A stretch of DNA of 64,000 nucleotides from Bernardetiaceae bacterium (GCA_025057115.1 JANWWZ010000005.1:74995-138994), one strand, 5' to 3'; positions 37,160 through 46,973 are shown, numbered from the stretch's first letter. Notes: a model not told the origin generated them from the letters alone. Numbers and translations are program-made.

Positions 37160-37265
37160 TAATTGTTCACCAGAGGGACAAGTGAAGTCCTTGCAGGGGC
37201 ATATCAATTTTAAGTGCCTCAAAACCAGCTTGTTTACAAGTGGTATTAAATTAGCTTTAAACTAG

Positions 37266-37961
37266 ATGATGAACTATTTACTTCGGGCGGTAAACCTTTC
37301 TAAGGTGTATCACAATGGCAATGTGCAAACTATTGCGCTGCGCCAGGTTCATTTTGCCCTTCAAGAAGGAGAGTTTGTAGCCATCACTGGACCTTCAGGA
37401 TGCGGGAAATCGACCTTGTTGCACTTGCTTGCGCTGATGGACAAACCCACTGGCGGGGAGATTTACTTTATGCACCAACCTACCTCTGGGCTAAGCGATA
37501 AACAGCGCGCTCAGATAAGACGCTATCACTTCGGGTTTGTATTTCAGAACTTTAACTTAATAGAAGAGCTCACCGTAGCCGAGAACATTGCCCTGCCTCT
37601 GATATATCAACGCCTTCCAGAACCAGAACGCAAACACAAAGTGTGGCAAGTGATGGAACGGCTAGATGTGCTGCACAAAGCTAATTTCTATCCCATGCAA
37701 CTTTCTGGAGGCTATCAACAGCGCGTGGCTATTGCCCGAGCTATCGTAGCCCGTCCCCAGATTCTCTTTGCTGATGAACCTACAGGCAATTTAGATTCCC
37801 AACGCGGATTAGAGGTAATGGAGCTACTTTCTGAACTCAATCAACAAGGCATGTCAATTGTGATGGTAACTCACTCGCAACAATGTGTTAAGTTTGCTCA
37901 TCGGGCAGTACATTTGTTTGATGGTCAGATAGTGAGCAGCGTTATTAGCCACTTGCGTTAA
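37266..37961 (+). CDS. ABC transporter ATPase, LolD/MacB type
   Basis: 231 aa. Walker A GPSGCGKST, Q-loop VFQNFNLIEELTVAENIALP, signature LSGGYQQRVAIARA and Walker B ILFADEPTGNLDS are all present. The family drives MacB/FtsX-type permeases that move lipoproteins, peptides or drugs across the envelope rather than classic importers. One base separates it from the permease gene. Confidence 0.93.
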   Translation: MMNYLLRAVNLSKVYHNGNVQTIALRQVHFALQEGEFVAITGPSGCGKSTLLHLLALMDKPTGGEIYFMHQPTSGLSDKQRAQIRRYHFGFVFQNFNLIEELTVAENIALPLIYQRLPEPERKHKVWQVMERLDVLHKANFYPMQLSGGYQQRVAIARAIVARPQILFADEPTGNLDSQRGLEVMELLSELNQQGMSIVMVTHSQQCVKFAHRAVHLFDGQIVSSVISHLR

Positions 37962-37962
37962 A

Positions 37963-40431
37963 ATGCAAACCCTCCAAGAATGGTTCAAGTTCGCCTTAGG
38001 TAGTTTGCTGAGAAATCGACTTTATGCCTTGCTCAACATTGTAGGGCTTTCGGTAGGTATTGCTGCTTTTACTGTGTTGTTTTTGCTTTTCATTCACGAA
38101 ACCCAGTACGACAATTTTCATCCTCACCTTCGCTACTTATACCGCATTACAGAAGAGATCAAACAAAGTGGCATAGGAGAACACGCTGCTAGTGTTCCTT
38201 TTCCGTTGGGTCCTACCTTGGCAGCAGAATATCCGCATTTGATAAAAAGGGTTACAAGGCTGTTTAATTTTCAGTCGCCCTCTCTTGCAGTCAGCTACGG
38301 TCAAAAGAAGTTTAATGAACAACGCTTTTTCTTTGCCGATAGTAGCTTTTTGCAACTTTTTGGCTTCCAGCTCATAGAAGGGGAGGCATCCAAAGCCCTT
38401 TCACGTCCAGGAAGTGTTATCATTACCCCCTCTACTGCAAAGAGATATTTTGGCAACTCAAAAGCAATGGGCAAGCGGCTCATTTTTAGAGACAAGTTCA
38501 CGTTAGAAGTAACTGGCATAGTAGCAGAACCTCCTCGCCGCTCTCACATCGATTTCGATTTTATCGCTTCTTTTTCCACTTTAGAGCAAATGCCAGTGAA
38601 AGCAGCTTTCGAAAATTGGATATGGAATCCGTGCTGGACTTATGTGCTGCTGGATCCTGAGGCTTCTCCTGAGATGGTGCAAAACTGTTTTCCTGATTTT
38701 GTTCAAAAACATTTTCCTGGCAACCTTGCTCCCCAAGTGAAACTCCATTTGCAGCCAGTGCGCCAAATTCACCTTTACTCCGATTTAGACTATGAAATTA
38801 GTGCCAATGGCGATGTGCGCTATGTTTACATTTTCGGCGGCATGGCGGTGTTTATCCTGCTGATTTCAGTTATCAATTTTACCAATCTTAGTACAGCCAT
38901 GGCCTCGGCGCGGGTTCGTTCTGTGGTAATTATCAAAGCAATGGGAATCTCCCGCGGCGAGTTGTTTTATTTCCATTTGCTAGAAGCTGCCCTTATGAGC
39001 AGTTTTGCCATCTTGGTCGGTTTTGTGATGGTGGAAATAGTATCTCCCTTCCTCACTGACCTTTCGGGTAATCCACTGCAAGGTTCCGTATTAAGTGAAA
39101 AAAACATGCTTGCTGGAATTTTGCTAGCGGGCATCTGTGCAGGAATTATATCGGGTATTTATCCAGCCTATTACCTTGCCTCCTTTGAAATTGGCAATTT
39201 TTACCAAGGACACTTGCAACAACTTCATCTAGGCAAGCGATTCAGAAATCTGCTTTTGATAGTTCAATTTAGCATCTCAATGTTGTTTTTCATTGCCATG
39301 CTAGTCAGTGGCAAACAACTGGACTTTCTACAAAACGCAAAACTGGGCTTTGACAAGGAACAGGTAGTAGTAGTGCCTGTAGCAGGTAGCCGCATCGTGC
39401 AAGTATATCCAGAGTTTAAAGAGAAATTGCAGCGCCATGAAGCTATTGCCTCCGTAACGGCAATGGAAGAAGTACTGGGCAAAAGCTATCAAACCCATGA
39501 GTTTTACAGTCAAGAGAAAGGTAATCAGTTTTACCCTTCCATTGTAGTAGGGCACGATTTCATACGCACTTTTAACATAGAAATTCTGGTGGGAAGAGAT
39601 TTTATTTCCCGCAGTGGTAAACCCTCAAGTAGTGAAAATGACTTCGGCGTAGTAGAAGATATGTTTAACTACTTTGACGAAGATGAACACAATGCAGTCA
39701 TTATTAACCAAGCAATGGTAGAGTACATGGGCTGGGGCAATCCGCTCAACGCTATTGGAAAAACACTTAGCCGCAAAACGGGCAATGAAAAAGTAGTAGG
39801 AGTGGTAAAAAATTTCCATTTTTCCTCTCTTCACAAGCAAGTAGCTCCTTTCGTAATTGACCTGGCGGGGGATAATATCCACCGCACTTACATCAAATAC
39901 GTAGCCGTAAAAATTAAACCCGATCAAATCGCTGCAGGATTGAAAGCAATTCACCAAGTATGGAACGCGCTTAATCCCTCCCAACCGCCTGATATATTTT
40001 TCCTTAAGGAAAAGTTAGACAAACTCTATATCAAAGAAGAGCGCTTTAAACAGCTAAGCACTTGGCTTACCGCCATTGCGGTTTTGCTTGCTTGCATTGG
40101 ACTTTTTGGCATTTCTTCATTTGTAATCCAACAACGGCGGCGCGAAATTGGCATCCGAAAGGCAATTGGGGCTTACGACTACCAACTGGTAGGGCAAATC
40201 GTATTCGAATTCCTTGCCACCATTGCCATTAGCATTTTTATTACCGCCCCAATAGGCTACTTGCTCATGAGCAATTGGCTTAATATGTTTCCCTACCGAA
40301 TTAGCCTAACGGCAGATATTTTTTTGATTGCAGGAGGAATCATTATCTTAGTTAGTGCGCTGGCGGTAGTGCACAACGCCTTTCAAGTTACGCGGTTCAC
40401 TCCTATGGAAACCCTTGCGCAGGGGTGGTGA
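37963..40431 (+). CDS. ABC transporter permease, MacB/FtsX type with duplicated domains
   Basis: 822 aa. One helix near the N-terminus (LYALLNIVGLSVGIAAFTVLF) precedes a large periplasmic MacB_PCD domain and three helices. A second periplasmic region and a final FtsX block (RRREIGIRKAIGAY) follow. This fused two-half layout is the standard Bacteroidota form. It is encoded with its ATPase. The substrate is unknown. Confidence 0.92.
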   Translation: MQTLQEWFKFALGSLLRNRLYALLNIVGLSVGIAAFTVLFLLFIHETQYDNFHPHLRYLYRITEEIKQSGIGEHAASVPFPLGPTLAAEYPHLIKRVTRLFNFQSPSLAVSYGQKKFNEQRFFFADSSFLQLFGFQLIEGEASKALSRPGSVIITPSTAKRYFGNSKAMGKRLIFRDKFTLEVTGIVAEPPRRSHIDFDFIASFSTLEQMPVKAAFENWIWNPCWTYVLLDPEASPEMVQNCFPDFVQKHFPGNLAPQVKLHLQPVRQIHLYSDLDYEISANGDVRYVYIFGGMAVFILLISVINFTNLSTAMASARVRSVVIIKAMGISRGELFYFHLLEAALMSSFAILVGFVMVEIVSPFLTDLSGNPLQGSVLSEKNMLAGILLAGICAGIISGIYPAYYLASFEIGNFYQGHLQQLHLGKRFRNLLLIVQFSISMLFFIAMLVSGKQLDFLQNAKLGFDKEQVVVVPVAGSRIVQVYPEFKEKLQRHEAIASVTAMEEVLGKSYQTHEFYSQEKGNQFYPSIVVGHDFIRTFNIEILVGRDFISRSGKPSSSENDFGVVEDMFNYFDEDEHNAVIINQAMVEYMGWGNPLNAIGKTLSRKTGNEKVVGVVKNFHFSSLHKQVAPFVIDLAGDNIHRTYIKYVAVKIKPDQIAAGLKAIHQVWNALNPSQPPDIFFLKEKLDKLYIKEERFKQLSTWLTAIAVLLACIGLFGISSFVIQQRRREIGIRKAIGAYDYQLVGQIVFEFLATIAISIFITAPIGYLLMSNWLNMFPYRISLTADIFLIAGGIIILVSALAVVHNAFQVTRFTPMETLAQGW

Positions 40432-40436
40432 GTTGC

Positions 40437-41147
40437 TTAGATGTCCCCCAGTGGAGGGCGTAGAAGCAATTCTTCTACTACTGTGTAGCGAGAAAGTTGC
40501 CAAGCACCCACTACTGCTTTCCCGATATCCTCTGCAGGCATAAAACGCGATGGAGGGAGATTAGTTCCCGCCCAGCTATCAGTAAGAGTAGCCCCTGGAA
40601 GCACTGCTGTTACGCGTATGTTGTAGGGCTTCATTTCTTGGCGCAACACGCGAGTCATGCCAAGAAGGGCATACTTAGAAATGCAGTAACTCCCTCCATT
40701 GGTGTAAGCCATGATACTTGCGGTAGAGCATATGTTGAAAATATGTCCTTCTTGCTTTTCCATCATCATGGGCAAAAGCGCGCGCGTTAGGTGGTAGGCA
40801 CTATACACGTTAGTAGCCATGAGCGTTTCTAGCACCCCTTCTGCTTCATTGTGAATTTGTCCTGGGAGAAAAATGCCTGCGTTGTTTACTAGAACATCTA
40901 TTTTATCAGTGGTTTTTTTGACAAATTGCGATAATTGCTCAATCTGCTGCCGCTGAGAAAGGTCTGATGCAAAGGAATAGACCTGCACTCCATACTGCTG
41001 ACTGATTTGCTGAGCAGTGTGATGTAGAGGTTCTTGATGCCGAGCACTTAAAATTAAGTCAAAACCAATGCGGGCAAATTGTTCTGCAATCGCTCTCCCA
41101 ATGCCGCGACTTCCTCCAGTAATTACCGCAACGCAACGAGAAGCCAT
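40437..41147 (-). CDS. Short-chain dehydrogenase/reductase
   Basis: 236 aa from the ATG at 41147; the frame extends upstream only through a TTG. The NADP-binding motif is VITGGSRGIGRAIAEQ, NNAG lies in DVLVNNAGIF, and the catalytic residues are Ser in CSTAS and Tyr-x3-Lys in YCISKYAL. It resembles 3-oxoacyl-ACP-reductase-like SDRs; the substrate is not determined. It converges on the ABC permease. Confidence 0.88.
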   Translation of the reverse strand: MASRCVAVITGGSRGIGRAIAEQFARIGFDLILSARHQEPLHHTAQQISQQYGVQVYSFASDLSQRQQIEQLSQFVKKTTDKIDVLVNNAGIFLPGQIHNEAEGVLETLMATNVYSAYHLTRALLPMMMEKQEGHIFNICSTASIMAYTNGGSYCISKYALLGMTRVLRQEMKPYNIRVTAVLPGATLTDSWAGTNLPPSRFMPAEDIGKAVVGAWQLSRYTVVEELLLRPPLGDI

Positions 41148-41159
41148 TTGAGGAATCAA

Positions 41160-41826
41160 TTTGCCACTAATTTACGCCAAATGCATTGAGTTGTACCTCC
41201 ACTAACTTACAAACTGGCAAGAGGTACAGGATGAGCTTTGAGGCTAGGTAACTAAGCTACACTTTGCAAGAAACGGCAACCACCTACTGAGCAGTTGTTT
41301 AGGTTTCCACAAGGTCATTTTTTGCCCTTGTTCGCGTCTTTGCGAACAATTTTTTTCATGTCTTGCAAACCATCCAACAGCATAGCAGCGAGTATTTTCT
41401 TTAGAAATTCTGCCAGGAAACAAATAACAGTAGGAGAGGACCTCTGCTGCTAAATAACACGGCAAATGCCTAAGTTTTTGCTTTTTCTTATGGGTTTCTC
41501 AGTTAGCTGGTTGCTTCTCTTTTTCCCTCTACCCTATGGCTAGGCAATTTATGCATCTTTTGCCTTCTTGGTGTCTTGCAAATAAAGCTAGCCAAATGAT
41601 AAAAAAACAGCACAAAAGCTATCTTTTTTACATATGTAAACAAAACACGAATATGGCGCTATTTTTTTCAATTTTCTAACAAAAATTTTAATCGCGCTTA
41701 ATGAAATGCCGTCTCCATTCAAGTTGCTACCGGGTGCAGCTCTACGCCTGCCCTCCCAACCTACATGCTGTAAAGGACAAATTCTGAAAAAATAGTTAGC
41801 ATTGTGCGCATCAACATTTAACTACC
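41160..41826. other. 667-base gene-free stretch
   Basis: No supported gene. It holds a hairpin with a T run (41328-41356), a 14-base palindrome TTTACATATGTAAA (41627-41640) and AT-rich sequence leading to the M14 peptidase. A 73-codon minus-strand frame (41244-41465) and a 25-codon hydrophobic frame (41466-41543) occur but lack support. Confidence 0.5.
41328..41356 (+). terminator. Terminator-like hairpin of the TTGTTCG family
   Basis: Arms TTGTTCGC and GCGAACAA around a 6-base loop, followed by seven T. It belongs to the same sequence family as the hairpins at 47840-47900. No obvious upstream gene points into it on the plus strand, so it may instead be a mobile palindromic repeat. Confidence 0.45.
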
Positions 41827-44322
41827 ATGAGACAAGTTTTTCTTTTGTCGTTTGGAGCGGTTTTTAGCCTTACAAGTGCTGCCCAGGTGCAATCTCCTGA
41901 AGGATTTTTGGGCTATCGTCTAGGCAAGCAGTTTACCCCTCATTATCGGGTAGTGGAATATTTTCGCCATGTTGCTATGCAGGCTAGCAATCAAGTCAAG
42001 ATAGTAGAATACGGCACCACTTATGAAGGACGTCCTTTACTAGCTGCTATTGTAACTTCTCCTACTAACATGGTGCAGTTAGAAGAAATTCGCCGCAATA
42101 ATCTGCGCCTTACAGGACTAGAAGAAGGGCAAGGTAATCTCAATGGTCCTGTAATTGTATGGCTCACCTACAATGTGCATGGCAATGAAGCCGTTTCCAC
42201 TGAAGCAGCCATGCTTACCCTTTACGAGCTACTTAGCAAATACACAGCTTGGCTTAAGGAGGCGGTAGTCATCATAGACCCTTGCGCTAACCCCGATGGA
42301 CATTCGCGATATGTGAATTGGTACATGCAAATGGTAGGCGTACAACCAAATATAGATCCCGATGCCCGAGAACATCATGAACCCTGGCCTGGAGGGCGTT
42401 TCAACCACTACCATTTTGACCTCAACCGCGACTGGGCTTGGCAAAGCCAGCGAGAGACTCAACAACGCATCGCCTTCTATCAGCAATGGATGCCACAAGT
42501 ACATGGCGACTTTCATGAAATGGGCGTAGAGCAACCTTATTACTTTGCTCCTGCCGCCGAACCTTATCACAAGGAAATTACTTCTTGGCAACGCGAGTTT
42601 CAAAGCATTTTAGGAAAAAACATCGCACAGTATTTTGACCGCAACCATCGCCTTTATTTCACTCGCGAAACTTTCGACTTGCTCTACCCCAGCTATGGGG
42701 ATACATGGCCTACTTTCAACGGAGCCATTGGCATGACTTACGAGCAAGGAGGCTCTGGACGTGCTGGGCTAAGCATTCTAACGAATAACGGAGATACGCT
42801 CACCCTTAGCAAGCGCATCGAAAACCAACACACGGCGGGAATGGCTACTATAGAAATAGCAGTGCAGCAGAGAAAGCGCTTATTGGAAGAATTTCGAAAC
42901 TACTTTGCCCAAGCACTCACCTATCCTACAGGTGCTTATAAATCTTTTATCATTTCAGCCGGTAACGATCCTCATAAACTCAAAACCCTTACAGAATACT
43001 TAGACCGCAACCAAATCCGCTATGGATTGGCAGCTAATGCCATGACAGTGAAAGCCTTCAACTATCGCAACGGAAAGGAAGAAACTGTTAACGTTACGCG
43101 TAATGATTTGGTCATTACCATAGCACAGCCCAAATCTGTACTAGTGAAAGTGCTTTTCAACCCTCGCACTGTCCTTGCCGATTCGGTTACTTACGATGCC
43201 ACTGCTTGGGCTTTGCCTTATGCGATGGATTTAGAGGCGTATGCTGCCGCTGAACGAATTGCCTCCACCGCCTACAAAGCACCTGAGTTTGTTAAAAACC
43301 AACCTCCTCAAGGGGGAGCATATGCCTATCTAGCGCCGTGGCGCCATTTCAACCATGCTCGTTTGCTGGCTGCATGGCTCAAAAATGGTCTCAACGTTCG
43401 TTTTGCAGAACAGGCTTTTACCCTTAACGGGACTGCTTATCAAGCGGGTACCCTTGTAGTAAGCAAAGCAGATAACACCCATGTTAATAATTTTGACCAG
43501 TTAGTAAATAATATCGCCAACAATTTACAAGTCAACATACAACCTACGCAAACAGGTTTAGTTGCTTCAGGCATTGATCTAGGTTCAACTGCTTTTAGAC
43601 TTGTTCGACCTTTTAAAGTGGCTTTAATTGCAGGGGAGGGAATTTCTCCTACTGCCTTTGGCGAAGCATGGCATTTTTTTGACCATTGGCTGGCATATCC
43701 CGTAACGGTAGTTCATCACTCCATGATAGAGAGGATGGATTGGAACAAATATGACGTAATCATTATGCCTTCGGGAAATTATCGCAACTTAGATATGAAT
43801 ACAGTTAAATCATGGCTGCGCCGCGGCGGCAAGCTCATCGCTATAGAAGATGCTATTAACGCCTTTGCCGATAAGGAAGGATTTTTCATCAAAACCAAAA
43901 AAGAAGAAAAAGAAAAAGACGCCAAACCACCCAAACCTGAAGAGTTGATCAAAAAATACGGCGACCGCCGACGTGATGAACTAACCAATAGCGTAGAAGG
44001 AGCTATTTTTCGCGTTGCGATGGATACTACTCATCCTCTAGCCTTTGGGTATACCCCCACTTATTTCACCCTTAAGCATACTAACAACTTTTACGAGTTT
44101 TTAGAAGAAGGCTGGAACGTAGGCGTGCTTAAACCTAACTCCCACGTAGATGGCTTTGTAGGTAGTAAAGCAAAGGAAAAGCTTAATAATACCCTTGTCT
44201 TTGGCGTAGAAAACTTCGGCAGAGGTACCTTGATCTATCTTGTGGACAGTCCCATTTACAGACATTCTTGGCAAGGTGGGCACTTGCTCATGAGCAATGC
44301 TATTTTCTTAGTAGGCAGATAG
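41827..44322 (+). CDS. M14 family zinc carboxypeptidase-like metallopeptidase, secreted
   Basis: 831 aa. A signal peptide (to SAAQ) precedes the M14 domain: Zn ligands in VHGNEAVSTE, the substrate-binding Arg/Asn region FDLNRDWAW, a further His in QVHGDFHEMG, and the catalytic Glu in TYEQGGSGRAG. The C-terminal half carries a GATase-like domain (KYDVIIMPSGNYRNL ... GGKLIAIEDA). The size and layout match secreted Bacteroidota peptidases of this class. Confidence 0.92.
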   Translation: MRQVFLLSFGAVFSLTSAAQVQSPEGFLGYRLGKQFTPHYRVVEYFRHVAMQASNQVKIVEYGTTYEGRPLLAAIVTSPTNMVQLEEIRRNNLRLTGLEEGQGNLNGPVIVWLTYNVHGNEAVSTEAAMLTLYELLSKYTAWLKEAVVIIDPCANPDGHSRYVNWYMQMVGVQPNIDPDAREHHEPWPGGRFNHYHFDLNRDWAWQSQRETQQRIAFYQQWMPQVHGDFHEMGVEQPYYFAPAAEPYHKEITSWQREFQSILGKNIAQYFDRNHRLYFTRETFDLLYPSYGDTWPTFNGAIGMTYEQGGSGRAGLSILTNNGDTLTLSKRIENQHTAGMATIEIAVQQRKRLLEEFRNYFAQALTYPTGAYKSFIISAGNDPHKLKTLTEYLDRNQIRYGLAANAMTVKAFNYRNGKEETVNVTRNDLVITIAQPKSVLVKVLFNPRTVLADSVTYDATAWALPYAMDLEAYAAAERIASTAYKAPEFVKNQPPQGGAYAYLAPWRHFNHARLLAAWLKNGLNVRFAEQAFTLNGTAYQAGTLVVSKADNTHVNNFDQLVNNIANNLQVNIQPTQTGLVASGIDLGSTAFRLVRPFKVALIAGEGISPTAFGEAWHFFDHWLAYPVTVVHHSMIERMDWNKYDVIIMPSGNYRNLDMNTVKSWLRRGGKLIAIEDAINAFADKEGFFIKTKKEEKEKDAKPPKPEELIKKYGDRRRDELTNSVEGAIFRVAMDTTHPLAFGYTPTYFTLKHTNNFYEFLEEGWNVGVLKPNSHVDGFVGSKAKEKLNNTLVFGVENFGRGTLIYLVDSPIYRHSWQGGHLLMSNAIFLVGR

Positions 44323-44658
44323 TTACGCATTTACATAAAATAGCCTCATAATATCCATAAAGGCAGGGTTCACTTCCTCTCTGCCGAGTAAGTTATTTAA
44401 TCAAAATCAGCCATCAGCAGCCTTTGAACTCACAAGCTCTGGCAGGTTAATAAATTGTTACAGCAGTTTATCAGGGCTATCAATTATTGATAGCTAACTA
44501 TCAATTACTTCAAAATTTGACCGCTTTCAGACCTGCAAAAGCAGGATGGAAAAAATTTTTACCCCTTCATTATCAGGTATTTATACTTTTTATCTCAAAA
44601 TGGGGGGACCTCTGGCACCATTCTGCTATTAATCATTGGCCAGCCAAAGGTCTATGTT
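44323..44658. other. 336-base gene-free stretch upstream of the ECF sigma gene
   Basis: No supported gene. It contains a GGCAG/CTGCC hairpin just after the M14 gene and three alternating copies of a CTATCAAT motif at 44477-44505, described separately. Confidence 0.5.
44477..44505. promoter_or_regulatory. Triple CTATCAAT inverted motif upstream of the ECF sigma gene
   Basis: CTATCAA-TTA-TTGATAG is followed immediately by ATTGATAG-CTAA-CTATCAAT, so three copies alternate in orientation. This layout suits binding of a dimeric regulator or mutually exclusive hairpins. It lies about 150 bases before the ATG. Confidence 0.4.
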
Positions 44659-45162
44659 ATGAACAACTTCAAAATCCTGCGTACAAAATGCCTTTCTTAC
44701 CTAAGAAAAATGGTTTCGGCAAGCAATGGTACTGCAGAAGATGCAGAGGAACTTTTCTCTGAAGCTGTGTTTATTTACCTTTCTAAAAAACCTGCTTACT
44801 TAACAGCTTCACTGCATACTTACATTTGTTCAGTTGCTAGAAGGCTATGGCTCAAGGAGTTGCGCCGCCGCAAAATCGCCGCCCAAAATGCTGATTCATT
44901 CTTAAAAGAACAACAAGATTTCAACCTGCGCACTGCTGAAGAAGAAGAAATCGTATTGCGTGCTTTTGAAAATCTGCCAGAAAGCTTTCGCGGAAAGCAA
45001 ATTTTAAATGCATTTTATTTTCAACAACTAAGCATGAAAGAAATCGCCCACCGCTTTGGGCTCCCTTCAGAAAATGCAGCTAAAAAACAAAAGTTCCATG
45101 CTATTCACCAACTGCGTTCTTTACTGCGCCAACAATTACCTGAAGTATTCGACGCTGCATAA
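44659..45162 (+). CDS. ECF-type RNA polymerase sigma factor
   Basis: 167 aa. Sigma region 2 (TAEDAEELFSEAVFIYLSKK; YICSVARRLWLKELRRRK) and region 4 (FENLPESFRGKQILNAFYFQQLSMKEIAHRFGLPSENAAKKQ) are recognisable. No anti-sigma factor is adjacent. The gene starts the accessory region that continues with the DUF3761-like protein and cas1-cas2, so it may direct their expression. Confidence 0.85.
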   Translation: MNNFKILRTKCLSYLRKMVSASNGTAEDAEELFSEAVFIYLSKKPAYLTASLHTYICSVARRLWLKELRRRKIAAQNADSFLKEQQDFNLRTAEEEEIVLRAFENLPESFRGKQILNAFYFQQLSMKEIAHRFGLPSENAAKKQKFHAIHQLRSLLRQQLPEVFDAA

Positions 45163-45211
45163 TGCTTTTTGTTTTAATTGCTTGCATCAAAGCTAAACTT
45201 CAAGATAAATC

Positions 45212-45373
45212 ATGAAAACTGTTTCCGTTCTCATTACCGCCTTGCTCTTTGGGTGCAGGTACAAAGTCATAAACCTAGTAATGCCGCGCCACGCAGTCAG
45301 TTGCAAACTGATACCTTATCTATGGGTGAAAGACCTGAACAGTCTTATAACAATACAAAATTTAAAGTTATGA
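45212..45373 (+). CDS. Possible small lipoprotein or frameshifted remnant
   Basis: A 53-codon frame starting with a good signal sequence (MKTVSVLITALLFGC) that could be a lipobox. After the Cys the translation loses protein character, whereas another frame (VQSHKPSNAAPRSQLQTD) looks more natural, suggesting a frameshift. Its TGA overlaps the next ATG (ATGA). It may be a real leader-type gene or a decayed one. Confidence 0.3.
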   Translation: MKTVSVLITALLFGCRYKVINLVMPRHAVSCKLIPYLWVKDLNSLITIQNLKL

Positions 45374-45975
45374 AATCTTACTTGTTAGTGTGGGCTATGG
45401 GCATATCGTTCATCGCCTTTGCCCAAAATGACAGCGATACTCCTCCAGGCTTTTTTAGCGACGAAGAAAATGAAAATTTGCCCGTTAGGATTCAGCCTAC
45501 TCCTAATGATCAACGGTCAAGTCAGGAACAGGATGGGCAACACGCACCGCCTCCCCCACCTGACCCAGAAACATTGCGGACATATATTCGCGTAGGGGCT
45601 ATTTGCAAAGACGGCACGCGAAGCTATTCCGTCAGCAGCGGTACTTGCTCTGGTCATGGCGGTGTTGCTTTCTGGCTGTATGGACCTCCTGGCACGCCGC
45701 CTGATACGCCATTAGAACAACTCGTACAAATTGCGCCAGGGCAACGCCGCCGCACTAATCATCGCGTTATTCCTCTAGAGCCTTCTCACTACTATCAACA
45801 AGCAGTGGTAGAAAGCGACCCAATGTACGGATGGATTTACCGCAGCCGACATCCGGCTGCCATCTTTGTAGATATTCTTATCATCGTTCTTGCCTTTTTG
45901 CAAGTGGGGTGGTTTATCCGAAAAGCTATTGAACGTTATCGCTCTGGTAACCAACAACAAAATTCACCAACATGA
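45370..45975 (+). CDS. Exported DUF3761-like protein with C-terminal membrane anchor
   Basis: 201 aa from the ATG at 45370, which gives a clean signal peptide (to FIAFAQ). An acidic, Pro/Gln-rich linker with a run of prolines follows. The core then shows GAICKDGTRSYSVSSGTCSGHGGVAFW in two adjoining parts (CKDGTRSYS and GTCSGHGGV), as in DUF3761 proteins. A final membrane helix (FVDILIIVLAFLQVGWFI) and a basic tail end it. The function is unknown. Its stop overlaps the cas1 start, so the two are translationally coupled. Confidence 0.65.
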   Translation: MKSYLLVWAMGISFIAFAQNDSDTPPGFFSDEENENLPVRIQPTPNDQRSSQEQDGQHAPPPPPDPETLRTYIRVGAICKDGTRSYSVSSGTCSGHGGVAFWLYGPPGTPPDTPLEQLVQIAPGQRRRTNHRVIPLEPSHYYQQAVVESDPMYGWIYRSRHPAAIFVDILIIVLAFLQVGWFIRKAIERYRSGNQQQNSPT

Positions 45976-46970
45976 CACAGATTCACATCAATACTTTTGG
46001 TGCTTCTGTTCATAGAGTGCAAGGTAGTTTTGAAATTATTACCCAAGAAGGCAAAACGCGCATTTCACCAGAGAAAATACGCAGTTTAGTAATTAGTTCA
46101 GCAGCGCACATTAGTTCTGATGCTATTCTGCTTGCCATTGAACACGAAATTGAGATCCTCTTCACTGACCGACGTGGACAGCCCATTGGACGCGTATGGA
46201 GTTACAAATATGGCAGCATTAGCACTATCCGAAAGCAACAAGTTTTATTTTCCAAAAATGCTGCTGGTGGGGAATGGGTGAAAGACAATGGTATTAGGCG
46301 CATTAAAGCCCAGCAAGCTATTTTAAAAGCCATTGGGCGCGATAGACCTGCTCATCAAAACGCTATTCATGAAACCATTGCGCGGATGGAGGAATTTGCC
46401 AATGCCATCGCTCAACTTCCTCAAGCCCCTGCCTACGAATGGGCTGCTACCCTGCGCGGTTATGAAGGCAATGCTTCTAAGCTCTACTTTGAAATGCTTT
46501 CTGATCTACTTCCAGAGCAGTACCAATTTAAGGTTCGCACGCGCCGACCCGCTCAGGATATCTTTAACGCTGCATTGAATTACCTCTATGGTATCCTTTA
46601 TGGCAATGTGGAAGGAGCGCTTATTAAAGCAGGTATCGACCCTTACTTAGGAGTGTTGCACGCCGATGAATATAACAGACCCGTGCTAGCATTTGATATG
46701 ATTGAGCGCTATCGACATTGGGCAGAGGCTGTTCTGATGCAAATCTGCTTCCGAAGGCTTTTGCTTCCTTCTATGGCAATTTATCAGCAGGGAGGATGGT
46801 GGATGGAAAACGAAGGCAAGCGTTTACTTGCTACTTCTTTCAATGACTATCTCAACGAAGTCATCACTCATAACAACAAACGACGCACTCGCCTTACTCA
46901 TATTCAAGAAGATGCCAACCAACTCGCTCAGCAATTGCTTAAAATGGATATGGAGCATGAAACTCAATAG
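45972..46970 (+). CDS. cas1: CRISPR-associated integrase Cas1
   Basis: 332 aa. The N-terminal beta domain has the Cas1 pattern LVISSAAHISSDAILLAIEHEIEI in two adjoining parts. The helical catalytic domain shows LRGYEGNASKLYFEML with Glu165, GVLHADEYNRPVLAFDMIE with His230, and the acidic residues Asp242/Glu245 that complete the metal site. It integrates spacers into CRISPR arrays. It is followed 3 bases later by cas2. No other cas gene and no repeat-spacer array is in the window. Confidence 0.93.
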   Translation: MTQIHINTFGASVHRVQGSFEIITQEGKTRISPEKIRSLVISSAAHISSDAILLAIEHEIEILFTDRRGQPIGRVWSYKYGSISTIRKQQVLFSKNAAGGEWVKDNGIRRIKAQQAILKAIGRDRPAHQNAIHETIARMEEFANAIAQLPQAPAYEWAATLRGYEGNASKLYFEMLSDLLPEQYQFKVRTRRPAQDIFNAALNYLYGILYGNVEGALIKAGIDPYLGVLHADEYNRPVLAFDMIERYRHWAEAVLMQICFRRLLLPSMAIYQQGGWWMENEGKRLLATSFNDYLNEVITHNNKRRTRLTHIQEDANQLAQQLLKMDMEHETQ

Positions 46971-46973
46971 CCC

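Noticed and set aside
37242-37255. GG-N10-GC sigma-54-like core before the ABC ATPase
   Set aside because: It would place the transcription start on the ATG, and the flanking consensus is poor.
41244-41465. 73-codon minus-strand frame in the 667-base gap
   Set aside because: Cys-rich, unlike neighbouring proteins, crosses the TTGTTCG hairpin and has no recognisable motif; at most a remnant.
41466-41543. 25-codon hydrophobic frame in the same gap
   Set aside because: Too short and low complexity; no conserved context such as coupling or a promoter.
44487-44762. 91-codon frame overlapping the ECF sigma start
   Set aside because: Begins with TTG and overlaps the well-supported sigma gene in another frame.
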